A stretch of 40,991 nt of DNA, taken from Chloroflexi bacterium B3_Chlor. Its GTDB lineage: Bacteria > Chloroflexota > Anaerolineae > UBA7937 > B3-Chlor. Position 1 is the first letter of the stretch. The number at the start of each line of letters is the position of its first letter. Location: NCBI GenBank assembly GCA_005223035.1, contig NJBK01000030.1, forward strand, positions 1-40,991, in the 5' to 3' direction. The position numbers were made by a program, and so were the translations under genes. Positions 1 through 7,805 of this stretch are shown here, piece by piece. Below the pieces are notes generated by a model. It was given only the letters and a program-made list of their open reading frames with translations. It was not told where the DNA came from and made no database searches.

Positions 1-1
1 G

Positions 2-259
2 CTGCCACTGGATGCCGATGGCCTGCTGGAGATCGGTGAACGGGTTTACAACCTGGAGCGCTATTACAACAACCTCAATGGCTTCCGCGAGGGCTCCGAC
101 TACTTGCCCAAGCGCTTCCTGGAGGAGCCCGCAACAGGCGCTGCAGAGGGTTCGATCTGTGAGCTGGATGAGATGCTGGAGGAGTACTACAACTTCCGCG
201 GCTGGCAGAATGGCGTGGTGCCTGAGGACAAACTCATGGAGCTGGGCATCCTTGAGTAG
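2..259 (+). CDS. aor: Aldehyde:ferredoxin oxidoreductase, C-terminal end (partial)
   Basis: Only the last 85 codons are present; the gene enters from the left edge and stops with TAG at 257-259. The reading has the C-terminal signature of tungsten-containing aldehyde:ferredoxin oxidoreductases: an ERVYNLERYYN helix, then LPKRFLEEP, then a conserved tail with ELDEMLEEYYNFRGW and a final ELGILE. These enzymes oxidise aldehydes to acids with ferredoxin, using a tungstopterin cofactor and a 4Fe-4S cluster that lie upstream of what is visible. The family assignment is confident from this tail; the substrate and subfamily cannot be told. The convergent MoaD-like gene at 362-631 fits a role in making the pterin cofactor. 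Confidence 0.85.
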   Translation: MPLDADGLLEIGERVYNLERYYNNLNGFREGSDYLPKRFLEEPATGAAEGSICELDEMLEEYYNFRGWQNGVVPEDKLMELGILE

Positions 260-279
260 AAGCCGCGCTCCACGGACAC

Positions 280-320
280 AAAAAAGGGCGGTTGGCAGTC
301 AACTGGGCTGCTGACCGCCT
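280..320 (-). terminator. Intrinsic terminator of the moaD-like gene
   Basis: On the minus strand GGCGGT-CA-GCAG pairs with CTGC-CA-ACCGCC around a 9-base loop (arms 287-298 and 308-319), followed at once by six T residues (A run at 280-285). It lies 41 bases past the moaD-like stop. Seen from the plus strand the same hairpin could also end the aor transcript, though the T run there is poor. Confidence 0.75.
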
Positions 321-361
321 TCTTGCGTTCAGCAGGGGAAGAAAGAGCCTGGTGAGCGAGG

Positions 362-631
362 CTATCCGCCGCCCACGGGAGGGAAGAGGGCAAGTTCGTC
401 GCCCTCTTGTACGGTGGTATTGAGACCGTCCAGGAATCTAATGCTTCGCCCGTTGACGAGGACGTTTATGGAACTCTGGAGGTTGCCGGCGTCATCTAGA
501 ACACGCTCTTTGAGGGCCGAGTATTCGGCTGTCAGCTCCTGCAACACCTCCCGCACCGTGCCGGATGCCTCCACTTCCACCTCCGTTGCCCCCACGAGTG
601 GCCTCAGAGTACCGTAGATTCTCACCCTCAT
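362..631 (-). CDS. MoaD/ThiS-type sulfur carrier protein
   Basis: An 89-residue ubiquitin-like protein of about the usual MoaD length. It starts with the beta strand MRVRIYGTLRP, has the central INVLVNGRSI strand and the GDELALFPPVGGG ending. The C-terminal Gly-Gly is the residue pair that is adenylated and then thiocarboxylated to donate sulfur when molybdopterin or tungstopterin is made. It faces the tungsten aldehyde oxidoreductase gene tail to tail, so it probably serves that enzyme's cofactor; this is inference from position. A ThiS role or a dedicated tungstopterin carrier role cannot be separated from sequence alone. The start codon follows a purine-rich GAAGGAAGG stretch. Confidence 0.85.
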   Translation of the reverse strand: MRVRIYGTLRPLVGATEVEVEASGTVREVLQELTAEYSALKERVLDDAGNLQSSINVLVNGRSIRFLDGLNTTVQEGDELALFPPVGGG

Positions 632-706
632 CGCCTGCTACCTTCCTTCGAACTGAACTGACATGCGGCCACCCAGACCCGCCTTGTCGACCTGGCGTCC
701 CTCCGT

Positions 707-733
707 GTCATAGCAACTATGGGCTGGGATCAA
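707..733 (-). promoter_or_regulatory. Possible promoter for the moaD-like gene
   Basis: On the minus strand TATGAC (707-712) is preceded by TGC, an extended -10 form, with TTGATC (728-733) only 15 bases upstream. The spacing is short, so this is a weak candidate. It would place the start of transcription about 75 bases upstream of the ATG at 631. Confidence 0.3.
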
Positions 734-873
734 GCCACTGTCGAGGGGACACGCCAATCTGTACGTCCAATCTCCACTGGACGCACTGCGGGGACGTTGG
801 CAGGCGAGTGGTTGCCGCCGTGAAGCTGGAACTTGTCGTCCTGTTCGACGCGGCCGGGATCCTGGAAGAATAC

Positions 874-893
874 GAGGGCCTCGTAAGGCCCTC
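874..893 (-). terminator. Hairpin downstream of tRNA-Leu
   Basis: GAGGGCC and GGCCCTC arms with a short TTAC/GTAA interior form a strong stem 27 bases past the tRNA 3' end on the minus strand. The tail that follows (GTATTCTTCC) is only moderately T-rich, so it may end or process the tRNA transcript. Confidence 0.45.
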
Positions 894-919
894 CGACCCC
901 GATGCCCGGGAAGCGACTC

Positions 920-1005
920 TGGTGCCCCTGACTGGACTCGAACCAGCACGCCCTCGCGGGCACAGGCCCTCAACCTGCTGCGTATTCCCATTCCGCCACA
1001 GGGGC
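920..1005 (-). tRNA. tRNA-Leu (anticodon GAG)
   Basis: An 86-base tRNA with the CCA end encoded. The acceptor stem pairs GCCCCTG (999-1005) with CAGGGGC (924-930), followed by discriminator A and CCA (920-922). The anticodon arm GCAGG-TTGAGGG-CCTGT gives anticodon GAG, reading CUC and CUU leucine codons. A long variable arm (TGCCCGCGAGGGCG) follows, as expected of a class II tRNA-Leu, then the T arm with GGTTCGAGTCC. All the hallmark positions are present, so the gene looks intact. It has its own consensus promoter immediately upstream. Confidence 0.95.
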
Positions 1006-1015
1006 TCTGGGTACT

Positions 1016-1044
1016 ATTATATTCTTTGGCTGGCTATTTGTCAA
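1016..1044 (-). promoter_or_regulatory. Perfect sigma-70 consensus promoter of tRNA-Leu
   Basis: On the minus strand TTGACA (1039-1044) and TATAAT (1016-1021) are separated by exactly 17 bases, a full match to the housekeeping sigma consensus. The predicted start of transcription, near 1009, lies only a few bases before the mature tRNA 5' end at 1005, so the leader would be very short. Confidence 0.9.
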
Positions 1045-1117
1045 CCCCAGGGAGGCATCGGTCGAGCTCACTGCGCATGGCGACAAGCCTGGCAGGCGGG
1101 CGAAACGCAGTAGGATA

Positions 1118-1166
1118 GGAATCGCCTGTGTGGCGGCGGCCACCCAGCGCCGCTGCAGGCGATCCC
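1118..1166 (-). terminator. Large hairpin after mfd
   Basis: Arms at 1118-1128 and 1156-1166 pair over 11 positions (one G-U), with a second inner GCGGC/GCCGC stem. The hairpin begins 10 bases beyond the mfd stop codon. No T run follows, so it is either a non-canonical terminator or a 3'-end stabilising structure. Confidence 0.5.
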
Positions 1167-1175
1167 ATCTCACAG

Positions 1176-4100
1176 TCATTGTGCCAGGTCTCTCAGAGCC
1201 TTCTCCAGCAGCCTTTGCCAATGCTTGTGCCCCAAGGAGCTGGGCAGCAGCAGCTTGTCGTCCTCAGGTTTCAAGCCGGTAGGCAACCGCCCCTCCGAGC
1301 GCCGCCGTTTTACCTCCGCCAGGCTACCAAGTCCGATGGTTATCCGATCTCGCTCCGTGGATACGGTCTCCACTCCAGCTTGAGTGGCCAGAACCTTCAG
1401 CCGCAATAGATAAATGAGGTTCTCGGCCTCCTTGGGCAGAGCCCCAAACCGGTCCTTCAACTCTTGCCTCATCCGATCTACTTGCTCAAGCGTCTGGAGC
1501 CCTGCCATGCGCCGGTATATCCCCAGGCGCAGGGCATCCTCTTGGACATACTCTTCTGGCAGGTGGGCGTCCAGGGGCAGACCTATCGTGGGGCCTGCGG
1601 GCTCTGGAGTAGTGAGCCGAGGGGGTCTCTGCTTTTCCTCGTCAGCAGCTCCTTCCCGTTCCTTCAGATCCTGAATGGCTTTGGCCAGCAAGCGGCAGTA
1701 GAGATCGAAACCTACCGCGCTGATGTGGCCGTGCTGTCGGGTACCAAGAACATCGCCTCCACCCCTTATCTCCAAGTCTCGCATGGCGATACGGAAACCT
1801 GCTCCCAGCTCGCTGGCTTCTTTGATGGTTTGCAACCGTTTGCGCGCCTCGTCACTCAGCGGAGCGCCCTCGTCATAGAGAAGATAGGCGTAAGCTCGAA
1901 CTGTGCTTCGCCCTACTCGTCCCCGCAGCTGATACAGTTGAGCTAGACCGAAACGGTCTGCCCTGTTGATGATAAGCGTGTTCGCATTTGGAATATCTAT
2001 CCCGCTTTCGATGATGGAGGTGCAGACCAGTATGTCATGGGCACCGGCGGCGAAGTCGGTCATAACCTGGGCCAGCGTGGCTTCCTCCATCTGTCCATGA
2101 GCCACGGCAGTGTCCGCCTCTGGCACGATCTTGCTCAAGCGGTTCGCGATCTGACGGATGCCTCGAACCCGATTGTGCACGAAATAGACCTGTCCACCGC
2201 GATCCAGCTCACGAAGGATGGCTCTGCGGATCAGGCCCTCGTCGTAGGCCGCGACTCGAGTAACGACGGGCAAGCGATATTCTGGTGGGGTGTCAATCGT
2301 GTTCATGTCCCTCGCTCCTGCCAGGGACAGATATAGAGTACGGGGTATGGGGGTGGCGGTCAGGGTGAGGACATCGACCTCGCGCCGCATCTGCTTCAGC
2401 TGCTCTTTATGGGCCACGCCGAAGCGTTGTTCCTCGTCTATGATCAGAAGCCCGAGATCCTTGAAAGCTACGTCCTTTTGCAGGAGCCGGTGGGTGCCAA
2501 TCACGATATCCACCGTCCCCTTCCGTAGACGCTCCAGAATTCTTTCCTGCTCACTGTGCGTGCGGAAACGGGAAAGCATCTCCACCTCGACCGGGAAGGG
2601 AGCGAGGCGTTCTTTGAAGGTGCGGTAGTGCTGTTGGGCCAGGACAGTGGTCGGTACTAGCAGGGTCACCTGTTTGTTGTCCATCACAGCCTTGAAGGCC
2701 GCCCGCACGGCTACCTCGGTCTTCCCGTAGCCGACGTCGCCGCATACGAGTCGATCCATGGGTCTTGGATTCTCCATGTCTCTCTTCACTTCATCGATGG
2801 CCCGCATTTGATCCTCGGTCTCGATGTACGGGAAAGAGGCATCCAGTTCTGTTTGCCATGGTGTATCAGGGGCGAAGGCGTGGCCTTGTACTACCTCTCG
2901 TGTGGAATACAGTCCCAGTAGCTCTTTGGCCATCTCCTCCACCGCCCGTCTGGTGCTAGCCTTGACCCGGGACCAGTGGGCGGTACCCAGACGGTCAACT
3001 CGGGGTGGTTGCGCCTTCACTCCCACGTAGCGGCTGATACGGTCACCTTGGTAGGTCGGTACATACAACCTGTCTCCAGCCGCGTAGTCCACCTGCAAGT
3101 ATTCCCTCTGTGCTTGCTGCACATCGAGGCGAACGAGCCCCCGAAAGGTGCCAATGCCATGCTCTATGTGCACCACATAGTCGCCGGGCGCGATGTCTGA
3201 GAAAAAGGACTCGGGCGGTAGTGGTTTCGGGCGGTGAGGGCGACGAGGCTCGGGCTTCAACCAGCCGAATATCTCTCCATCGGTGAGGAGGATGGTCCTT
3301 CCACCATCGGTCTGCCGCATCTGCCAACCGGAAGCCAGACTCCCTTGCAGAAGGGTCAGACTGCCCTCTGGTGGGGGGCTGGCGATCTCCTCCACTGGAC
3401 TGGCAACTACTTCCCAGTCTTCATACAGTTCCGCTAGGCGTGGCGTCTGACGCGACACCACGGTCACACGCCATCGCTTGTCCATCATCTCGAGGGAGTC
3501 TGCGATCACGTCCTGCAGCCGGCCCCCGTAGTGAGTGCCAGCCACGAAACCTTCGCTCACCGCAAGCTCTGTGGCTACGTCGTACCGAAATTCCAGTCGG
3601 GGATGTTCGTCAAATCCCTGCTGCAAGTTGCTCCAGGTGAAATGGGGGGACAGTACACCCTGAGGTAGTTCCCCTTTTTGTGTCAGTTCCTGGCGGAGGC
3701 CCACGTTTTGCACCTCCAGAGTGGTTGCCATGGCTTCAAGACCCAATGGGTCCTCGAGGACCAGCAAGGTGTCAGGTGGCATATAGTCCACAAGCATTCC
3801 TGGTTTGTCGTAGAGATAGGGGAGATAGAACTCCAGCGTATCGAATACCTGGCCGTTGCTTAGGGCTTCCAGGTCTTGCTGAAACTCGCCTGCAACTTCA
3901 GGAATGCAGGAGGTAAGGTCGAGCTGCTCGGCTCCTTGTTGCCTGTCGGCCCCAAGCGGGAAGGCCTCTCTAGCCGGCGCTATGACGAGAGATTGCGTCG
4001 TCTGGACGGAGCGTTGGGTTGTGGGGTCGAAATGGCGCAGTGACTCTATCTCATCCCCAAAGAACTCAATCCTCACCGGTTGCTCATTCTGCGGGGGGAA

Positions 4101-4670
4101 GACGTCAACTATGCCTCCTCTGGCGCTGAAACTGCCTGGTTCTTCCACGACCACCGTACGTTCATAACCTAGGCCATGCAGGGTGCTGAGAATTTCAGCT
4201 ATGCTTGTGAGCTGCCCGACCTCCAACCGCTTCATGGATGCGACGAACCGCTCCCGAGGGACGGTCTTGTGGAGTAGGGCGCGAACTGAAGCTACCACGA
4301 ATGTCGGAGCCGAATCAGGCGCTCCCTGGTTCCTCACGAGCGAGGTCAGAGTTGCCAAGCGGTCCTGGGCCATCCCACGGTCCCAGGGGATCCTCTCGTA
4401 GATTAGAACATCTGGCTCTGGAAAGGGAAAGATCCCCACGCTGGACGGCGACCAGATTCTCAGCTGCTCATGGATCTCTCGGGCACGATCACGCCGGGGC
4501 GTGACAACGAGCATTGGCAGGCTCAGGTCCCTTCTCAGGCCGGCCAGAAGGTATGGCCTTGCTTCCTCTAGGACGGCAAGAGGCAGAGACTTGGGCCTCT
4601 CAGTTGACGACGAACGTATCAACTGAACAAGTTCGTCATATCCTCTTAGGCCCCCGATGAGGGGCAGCAA
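1176..4670 (-). CDS. mfd: Transcription-repair coupling factor Mfd
   Basis: A 1164-residue protein of normal Mfd length. Mfd is a DNA translocase that pushes stalled RNA polymerase off DNA lesions and recruits UvrA. The N-terminal 350 residues are the UvrB-like UvrA-binding part. The RNA-polymerase interaction domain begins near residue 495 with GDYVVHIEHGIGTFRGL. The RecG-like motor has Walker A GDVGYGKT (644-651), the DEEQ box (745-748) and the TATPIPRT motif (769-776), followed by a translocation segment with QLRGRVGRS. The C-terminal regulatory domain runs to the end. The start is TTG at 4668-4670, 24 bases after the pth stop, so the two are probably cotranscribed, a gene pair common in Gram-positive genomes. 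Confidence 0.97.
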   Translation of the reverse strand: MLPLIGGLRGYDELVQLIRSSSTERPKSLPLAVLEEARPYLLAGLRRDLSLPMLVVTPRRDRAREIHEQLRIWSPSSVGIFPFPEPDVLIYERIPWDRGMAQDRLATLTSLVRNQGAPDSAPTFVVASVRALLHKTVPRERFVASMKRLEVGQLTSIAEILSTLHGLGYERTVVVEEPGSFSARGGIVDVFPPQNEQPVRIEFFGDEIESLRHFDPTTQRSVQTTQSLVIAPAREAFPLGADRQQGAEQLDLTSCIPEVAGEFQQDLEALSNGQVFDTLEFYLPYLYDKPGMLVDYMPPDTLLVLEDPLGLEAMATTLEVQNVGLRQELTQKGELPQGVLSPHFTWSNLQQGFDEHPRLEFRYDVATELAVSEGFVAGTHYGGRLQDVIADSLEMMDKRWRVTVVSRQTPRLAELYEDWEVVASPVEEIASPPPEGSLTLLQGSLASGWQMRQTDGGRTILLTDGEIFGWLKPEPRRPHRPKPLPPESFFSDIAPGDYVVHIEHGIGTFRGLVRLDVQQAQREYLQVDYAAGDRLYVPTYQGDRISRYVGVKAQPPRVDRLGTAHWSRVKASTRRAVEEMAKELLGLYSTREVVQGHAFAPDTPWQTELDASFPYIETEDQMRAIDEVKRDMENPRPMDRLVCGDVGYGKTEVAVRAAFKAVMDNKQVTLLVPTTVLAQQHYRTFKERLAPFPVEVEMLSRFRTHSEQERILERLRKGTVDIVIGTHRLLQKDVAFKDLGLLIIDEEQRFGVAHKEQLKQMRREVDVLTLTATPIPRTLYLSLAGARDMNTIDTPPEYRLPVVTRVAAYDEGLIRRAILRELDRGGQVYFVHNRVRGIRQIANRLSKIVPEADTAVAHGQMEEATLAQVMTDFAAGAHDILVCTSIIESGIDIPNANTLIINRADRFGLAQLYQLRGRVGRSTVRAYAYLLYDEGAPLSDEARKRLQTIKEASELGAGFRIAMRDLEIRGGGDVLGTRQHGHISAVGFDLYCRLLAKAIQDLKEREGAADEEKQRPPRLTTPEPAGPTIGLPLDAHLPEEYVQEDALRLGIYRRMAGLQTLEQVDRMRQELKDRFGALPKEAENLIYLLRLKVLATQAGVETVSTERDRITIGLGSLAEVKRRRSEGRLPTGLKPEDDKLLLPSSLGHKHWQRLLEKALRDLAQ

Positions 4671-4694
4671 TCCGGACAGTTGCAGGTTGCACCT

Positions 4695-5297
4695 CTAGTT
4701 GTATGTGTTCATCGTTGAGGCAATACCCTCTCTCACAAAGCACACTGCAGCGGCAATGGCCCTTTCGCGGGCTTCCTCCATGATAATGCTTTCGTCCAGG
4801 GAGAAGTCCCGTAACACGTACTCTTCGGGGGACTCGCCATTTGGCCTTCCTATCCCGATGCGTACACGCGCGATGTTCTGTGTTCCGAGAGAGGCGATGA
4901 CGGATTCCAATCCTTTGTGTCCCCCGGAGCTGCTCCGCTCGCGAATCCGGATCTTGCCCACTGGAAGGTCGAGGTCGTCGTAGATCACCAGCAAATCCTC
5001 GGTACTTATGTCGTACCTTGCCTGCACAGGCTTCACAGCTTCGCCACACCGATTCATGTAGGTCAGTGGTTTCAGAAGAAGCACGGTTTCTCCTGCAACC
5101 TTACCACGAGCAAGCAAGCCTTGGAATTCGATCTTGTCGAAGGATAGCTGATACCGAGCAGCCAGCCTGTCAAGAACCTGGAAACCAACGTTATGCCGAT
5201 TCTTGGCGTGTTGCTTTCCCGGATTTCCAAGGCCCACAAGTAGCTTGATCCGGTCTGCCTCTTTCTTGGGGCGCCTCTGCAGAATCCTTCTTATCAT
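4695..5297 (-). CDS. pth: Peptidyl-tRNA hydrolase
   Basis: A 200-residue Pth of the bacterial type, which cleaves peptidyl-tRNA released from stalled ribosomes. Visible signatures are LLVGLGNPG (19-27), the catalytic His in KNRHNVGF (His35), the KPLTYMN loop, the YDDLDLP segment with the active-site Asp (Asp107), and SSGGHKGLESV. There are about 17 extra residues, rich in Arg and Lys, ahead of the usual first strand; a shorter start is possible but no better start codon stands out. It leads directly into mfd. Confidence 0.95.
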   Translation of the reverse strand: MIRRILQRRPKKEADRIKLLVGLGNPGKQHAKNRHNVGFQVLDRLAARYQLSFDKIEFQGLLARGKVAGETVLLLKPLTYMNRCGEAVKPVQARYDISTEDLLVIYDDLDLPVGKIRIRERSSSGGHKGLESVIASLGTQNIARVRIGIGRPNGESPEEYVLRDFSLDESIIMEEARERAIAAAVCFVREGIASTMNTYN

Positions 5298-5333
5298 CTT
5301 GGGTAACCGTTCGCGAGCTCGTGGTCAAGCACT

Positions 5334-5359
5334 AGGGGCTGGTCAGATCACCAGCCCCT
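5334..5359. terminator. Perfect 10-bp inverted repeat between pth and its upstream gene
   Basis: AGGGGCTGGT and ACCAGCCCCT pair without mismatch around a 6-base loop. It sits 38 bases past the stop of the membrane-anchored protein gene (minus strand) and 37 bases before the pth start. There is no T run on either side. It may end the upstream transcript by a factor-dependent route, or act as an operator or RNA element in the pth leader. Confidence 0.5.
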
Positions 5360-5396
5360 GGGACAATCCAGCAACGCTTGCTGCGAAGGTGGGGCA

Positions 5397-6080
5397 TCAA
5401 ATGAAACGTCGCAGAAGAAAGACTACACCCACAAAAAGGAAGATGACTGTGGCTACAAAGGCTCCGAAAACGAACTGCCTCACAAACGCACCCACATCCG
5501 GAATCGATACGTTGGCGGAGGCACCCGGTGCCACTGCCGGAGAGGCCTCGACTTCGGGTTCAGGCGTCGCTGTGGGCCTAGAGCGGATCACTGTGGGCTG
5601 TTCGACGATGGCAGTGGTAGGTGTGGGTAGAACGATGGTGGGGGTTGGCGTGGGGCTCTCCTCGGGAGTGGGAGTAGGTGCTGGCTGAGTGTTCGCAATC
5701 CGAACCGTTACAGGATCGGTCTCCACGAAGTTCCCGTCCTGCTTGACAACCGTGAGGCGCAGGTAGTAGGTCCCGTCGGGCAGCGCCGTCGTATGCCACG
5801 TCTCCAGCCTTGCGTCGGTCCTCTCCTCCCAGTGAAGATCTCCGATCGGGGTCCAGACACCGGGCTGGGCTGCGGAGGCATACTCAACCTTGTAGAACTG
5901 GAACTGCGGCCCGAGACGCGCAGTACCCATGATCTCGACGCTGCCGCGCACCTGTTCGTTGGGCCGAGGAGAAGTTATCTCGTAGCGCTGTTCCTGTGGT
6001 AGTGGGGCTGCCGCCGAGATCCTCGAGGATACGACAAGAAGTAGAGACAGTAGCAGGACTGTACTCAGAGCCTTCCTCAT
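5397..6080 (-). CDS. Secreted, membrane-anchored protein with Ig-like domain
   Basis: A 227-residue protein in three parts. It has an N-terminal signal peptide (MRKAL then a long Leu/Val stretch ending near SAAAP). Next comes an extracellular beta-rich domain with SPRPNEQVRGSVEIMGTA and the LPDGTYYLRLTVV strand typical of Ig-like or fibronectin-like folds. A Pro/Thr/Glu linker follows, and near the C-terminus a hydrophobic helix followed by LLRRFI. It is therefore probably anchored at the C-terminus with the Ig-like part outside. I recognise the architecture, not a named family; function is unknown. I chose ATG 6080, preceded by GAGAGGGG, because an upstream promoter would start transcription too close to the ATG at 6107. 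Confidence 0.7.
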   Translation of the reverse strand: MRKALSTVLLLSLLLVVSSRISAAAPLPQEQRYEITSPRPNEQVRGSVEIMGTARLGPQFQFYKVEYASAAQPGVWTPIGDLHWEERTDARLETWHTTALPDGTYYLRLTVVKQDGNFVETDPVTVRIANTQPAPTPTPEESPTPTPTIVLPTPTTAIVEQPTVIRSRPTATPEPEVEASPAVAPGASANVSIPDVGAFVRQFVFGAFVATVIFLFVGVVFLLRRFI

Positions 6081-6116
6081 CGTCCCCTCTCTGAGGCGTT
6101 TCATCATTACACGACA

Positions 6117-6145
6117 AGTGTAGCATAGAACGGCTTCTCAGGCAA
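6117..6145 (-). promoter_or_regulatory. Promoter of the Ig-like protein gene, overlapping the fabF stop
   Basis: On the minus strand TTGCCT (6140-6145), a 17-base spacer and TACACT (6117-6122) preceded by TGC give an extended -10 promoter. Its -35 lies inside the last codons of fabF. The predicted transcription start, near 6110, leaves a leader of about 30 bases before ATG 6080. Confidence 0.65.
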
Positions 6146-7406
6146 ACGATTCATTGAATCGTCGGAGCACCAGTGCCCCGTTTTGCCCTCCCAGGCCCAA
6201 CGCATTGATCAGGACGGTATCCACGCGACTTTGCCGTGCGACTAAGGGAACGTAATCCAGATCGCACTCGGGATCAGGCGTGTGCAGGTTGATGGTGGGG
6301 GGAATGATGCTGTGCTCCATGACTTTCAGCGCCGTCACAGCGGAGATGGTGCCTGCCGCCCCTAGCAGGTGACCGATCATAGACTTTATGGAGTTAACTG
6401 GGATGCGGTGGGCGATCTCGCCGAAAACGCTCTTGATGGCTTTGGTCTCGGCCACATCATTCAGTTTGGTGCCAGTGCCATGGCTGCAGATGTGGTCAAT
6501 ATCGGCAGGCGTCAAACCGCTGTCCTGGATGGCGAGGCTCATCGCTCGCGCTGCCCCGTCGCCAGTGGGATCAGGAGCTGCAAGGTGATAGGCGTCGGTG
6601 GAGACTCCGTAGCCCATCACTTCTCCCCGGATGCGTGCTCCTCGGTTCAAGGCGTGCTCCAGAGTTTCCATTACCACAACTGCTGCTCCCTCACCCAGGA
6701 CAAAACCATCCCGGTTGAGGTCGAAGGGACGGCAGGCTCCTTGTGGATCGTCGTCGTTGAGCGACAGGGCCCCGAGCCGGGCCAAAGCTGTCACGGCCAG
6801 AGGCGACCCAACTGACTCAGAGCCGCCAGCGACCATCACGTCCACGTCTCCCCGTTGCAAACGCCGCATCGCCTCGCCAATGGCTACCACACCTGTGGCG
6901 CAGGCGGACACAGGTGCCGAGGCAGGCCCCTTGATCCCCAGCGTGATAGCCATCTGGCAGGGCGCCATGCTCAGCAACACGGACGTCAGCACAGTGGGGT
7001 GGATGCGCCGAGGCCCCCGTTCTTTGAGGACACATGCCTGTTCCTCTATGATCCCTATGCCGCCAGCGGCGCTTCCGATCTCAAGGCCCACCCTGGTCGG
7101 ATCTACCTTGGATAGATGCAGCCTGGCGTCATCCAGGGCCTTCTGGGCGGAGACAATGGCGAACTGGATGAACCGCGACATCCGCTTGGCGGTGTGTCGA
7201 TCCAGGTGATCCAGGGGGTCGAAGTCTTTCACTTCGGCCGCGATCTTGCCGGGACAATCACTGGTGTCAAAGAGGGTGATGTAGTCCACGCCTGATCTGC
7301 CAGCTACGACCCTCTCCCAGTAGGTATCCACGTCAATACCCAGCGGAGTGACCGCTCCCAACCCCGTGATGACGACACGGCGGCTCTCTTGCCCTTTTGC
7401 CATCAT
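6138..7406 (-). CDS. fabF: Beta-ketoacyl-ACP synthase II
   Basis: A 422-residue condensing enzyme of fatty acid synthesis that joins malonyl-ACP to a growing acyl-ACP. The catalytic Cys169 lies in VSACATGV, and the two His residues are in SHGTGTKLND (His309) and MIGHLLGAAG (His346), with the conserved Lys341 just before. N-terminal VVITGLGAVTPLG and the C-terminal NALGLGGQNGALVLRR are typical FabF. The length is normal. No other fab gene is nearby, so it stands alone here behind its own promoter. AGGAGG at 7413-7418 lies 6 bases before ATG 7406; the second codon is also ATG. Confidence 0.96.
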   Translation of the reverse strand: MMAKGQESRRVVITGLGAVTPLGIDVDTYWERVVAGRSGVDYITLFDTSDCPGKIAAEVKDFDPLDHLDRHTAKRMSRFIQFAIVSAQKALDDARLHLSKVDPTRVGLEIGSAAGGIGIIEEQACVLKERGPRRIHPTVLTSVLLSMAPCQMAITLGIKGPASAPVSACATGVVAIGEAMRRLQRGDVDVMVAGGSESVGSPLAVTALARLGALSLNDDDPQGACRPFDLNRDGFVLGEGAAVVVMETLEHALNRGARIRGEVMGYGVSTDAYHLAAPDPTGDGAARAMSLAIQDSGLTPADIDHICSHGTGTKLNDVAETKAIKSVFGEIAHRIPVNSIKSMIGHLLGAAGTISAVTALKVMEHSIIPPTINLHTPDPECDLDYVPLVARQSRVDTVLINALGLGGQNGALVLRRFNESFA

Positions 7407-7412
7407 GGCACG

Positions 7413-7446
7413 CCTCCTGTGATGACTGACTCTACCTATTATAACA
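7413..7446 (-). promoter_or_regulatory. Extended -10 promoter and ribosome binding site of fabF
   Basis: On the minus strand TGTTATAAT (7438-7446) is a consensus -10 with the TGn extension; no convincing -35 is seen at 17 bases. The transcript would start near 7431, and the AGGAGG ribosome binding site is at 7413-7418. Confidence 0.7.
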
Positions 7447-7756
7447 CTGAGGATCCGAAAAAGCTACATCCAACCAAGAGGGCGTTGAACAGCTCAGAGC
7501 CCTTATGTTGCCGCGGACTCTGCGGCCGCGCTCACGGCCTCAGCGAGTGAGTCCCTCTGAGACTTGATGGTCCAACCCAGGGAACTCCATTTGCTGCCGG
7601 TCTTCTGGGATTGCGCGAAAGGTCGCCCCGGCCGGAATGAATTCCAGTGCTAACGTCAGCAAGTGCCTTCGGGACTCAAACAACCCGCGGCGCGGCGGGA
7701 CCTGTGATTCGACCGCCAGTTTGAGAAGCGTTTTTCCACCCGGCTCTTTCGAAGGA
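7447..7756. other. Intergenic region between divergent fabF and GT39 gene
   Basis: The 310 bases hold a minus-strand frame opened by GTG at 7764 and ending at 7540 (74 codons). I do not recognise its product. Its start overlaps the -35 of the divergent plus-strand promoter, which argues against it being a gene. A short CGCGG/CCGCG inverted repeat lies near 7512-7532. Nothing else is supported. Confidence 0.4.
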
Positions 7757-7785
7757 TTGCTCACGCCACCGTCCTATGTTATACT
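7757..7785 (+). promoter_or_regulatory. Promoter of the GT39 glycosyltransferase gene
   Basis: TTGCTC (7757-7762), a 17-base spacer and TATACT (7780-7785) preceded by TGT form an extended -10 promoter. The ATG at 7776-7778 lies inside this -10 region, so it cannot be the start codon of a transcript beginning near 7792. This favours the in-frame ATG at 7806. Confidence 0.7.
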
Positions 7786-7805
7786 TCGGCAACGGCGGTA
7801 ACGTA

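Larger units (their letters stand above)
632..919. other. Spacer without a supported gene
   Basis: This 288-base stretch between the moaD-like start and the tRNA contains open frames on both strands, but none has a recognisable protein, and the longest ones run through the tRNA gene. A hairpin at 874-893 and a weak promoter-like pair at 707-733 are the only structures I can support. It may hold the decayed remains of a gene, which I cannot show. Confidence 0.5.

Noticed and set aside
565-1113. A 182-codon plus-strand frame
   Set aside because: It runs straight through the tRNA-Leu gene, its promoter and the moaD start, so it is not a gene.
5640-5700. Repetitive GGGAGTGGG-like tract
   Set aside because: It encodes the Pro/Thr linker of the membrane-anchored Ig-like protein and is not an independent repeat element. 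The same holds for the linker near 40790-40870.
7540-7764. A 74-codon minus-strand frame starting with GTG
   Set aside because: Its start lies over the -35 of the divergent GT39 promoter, no family is recognised and no clear ribosome binding site is present. It is left as an unlikely gene.
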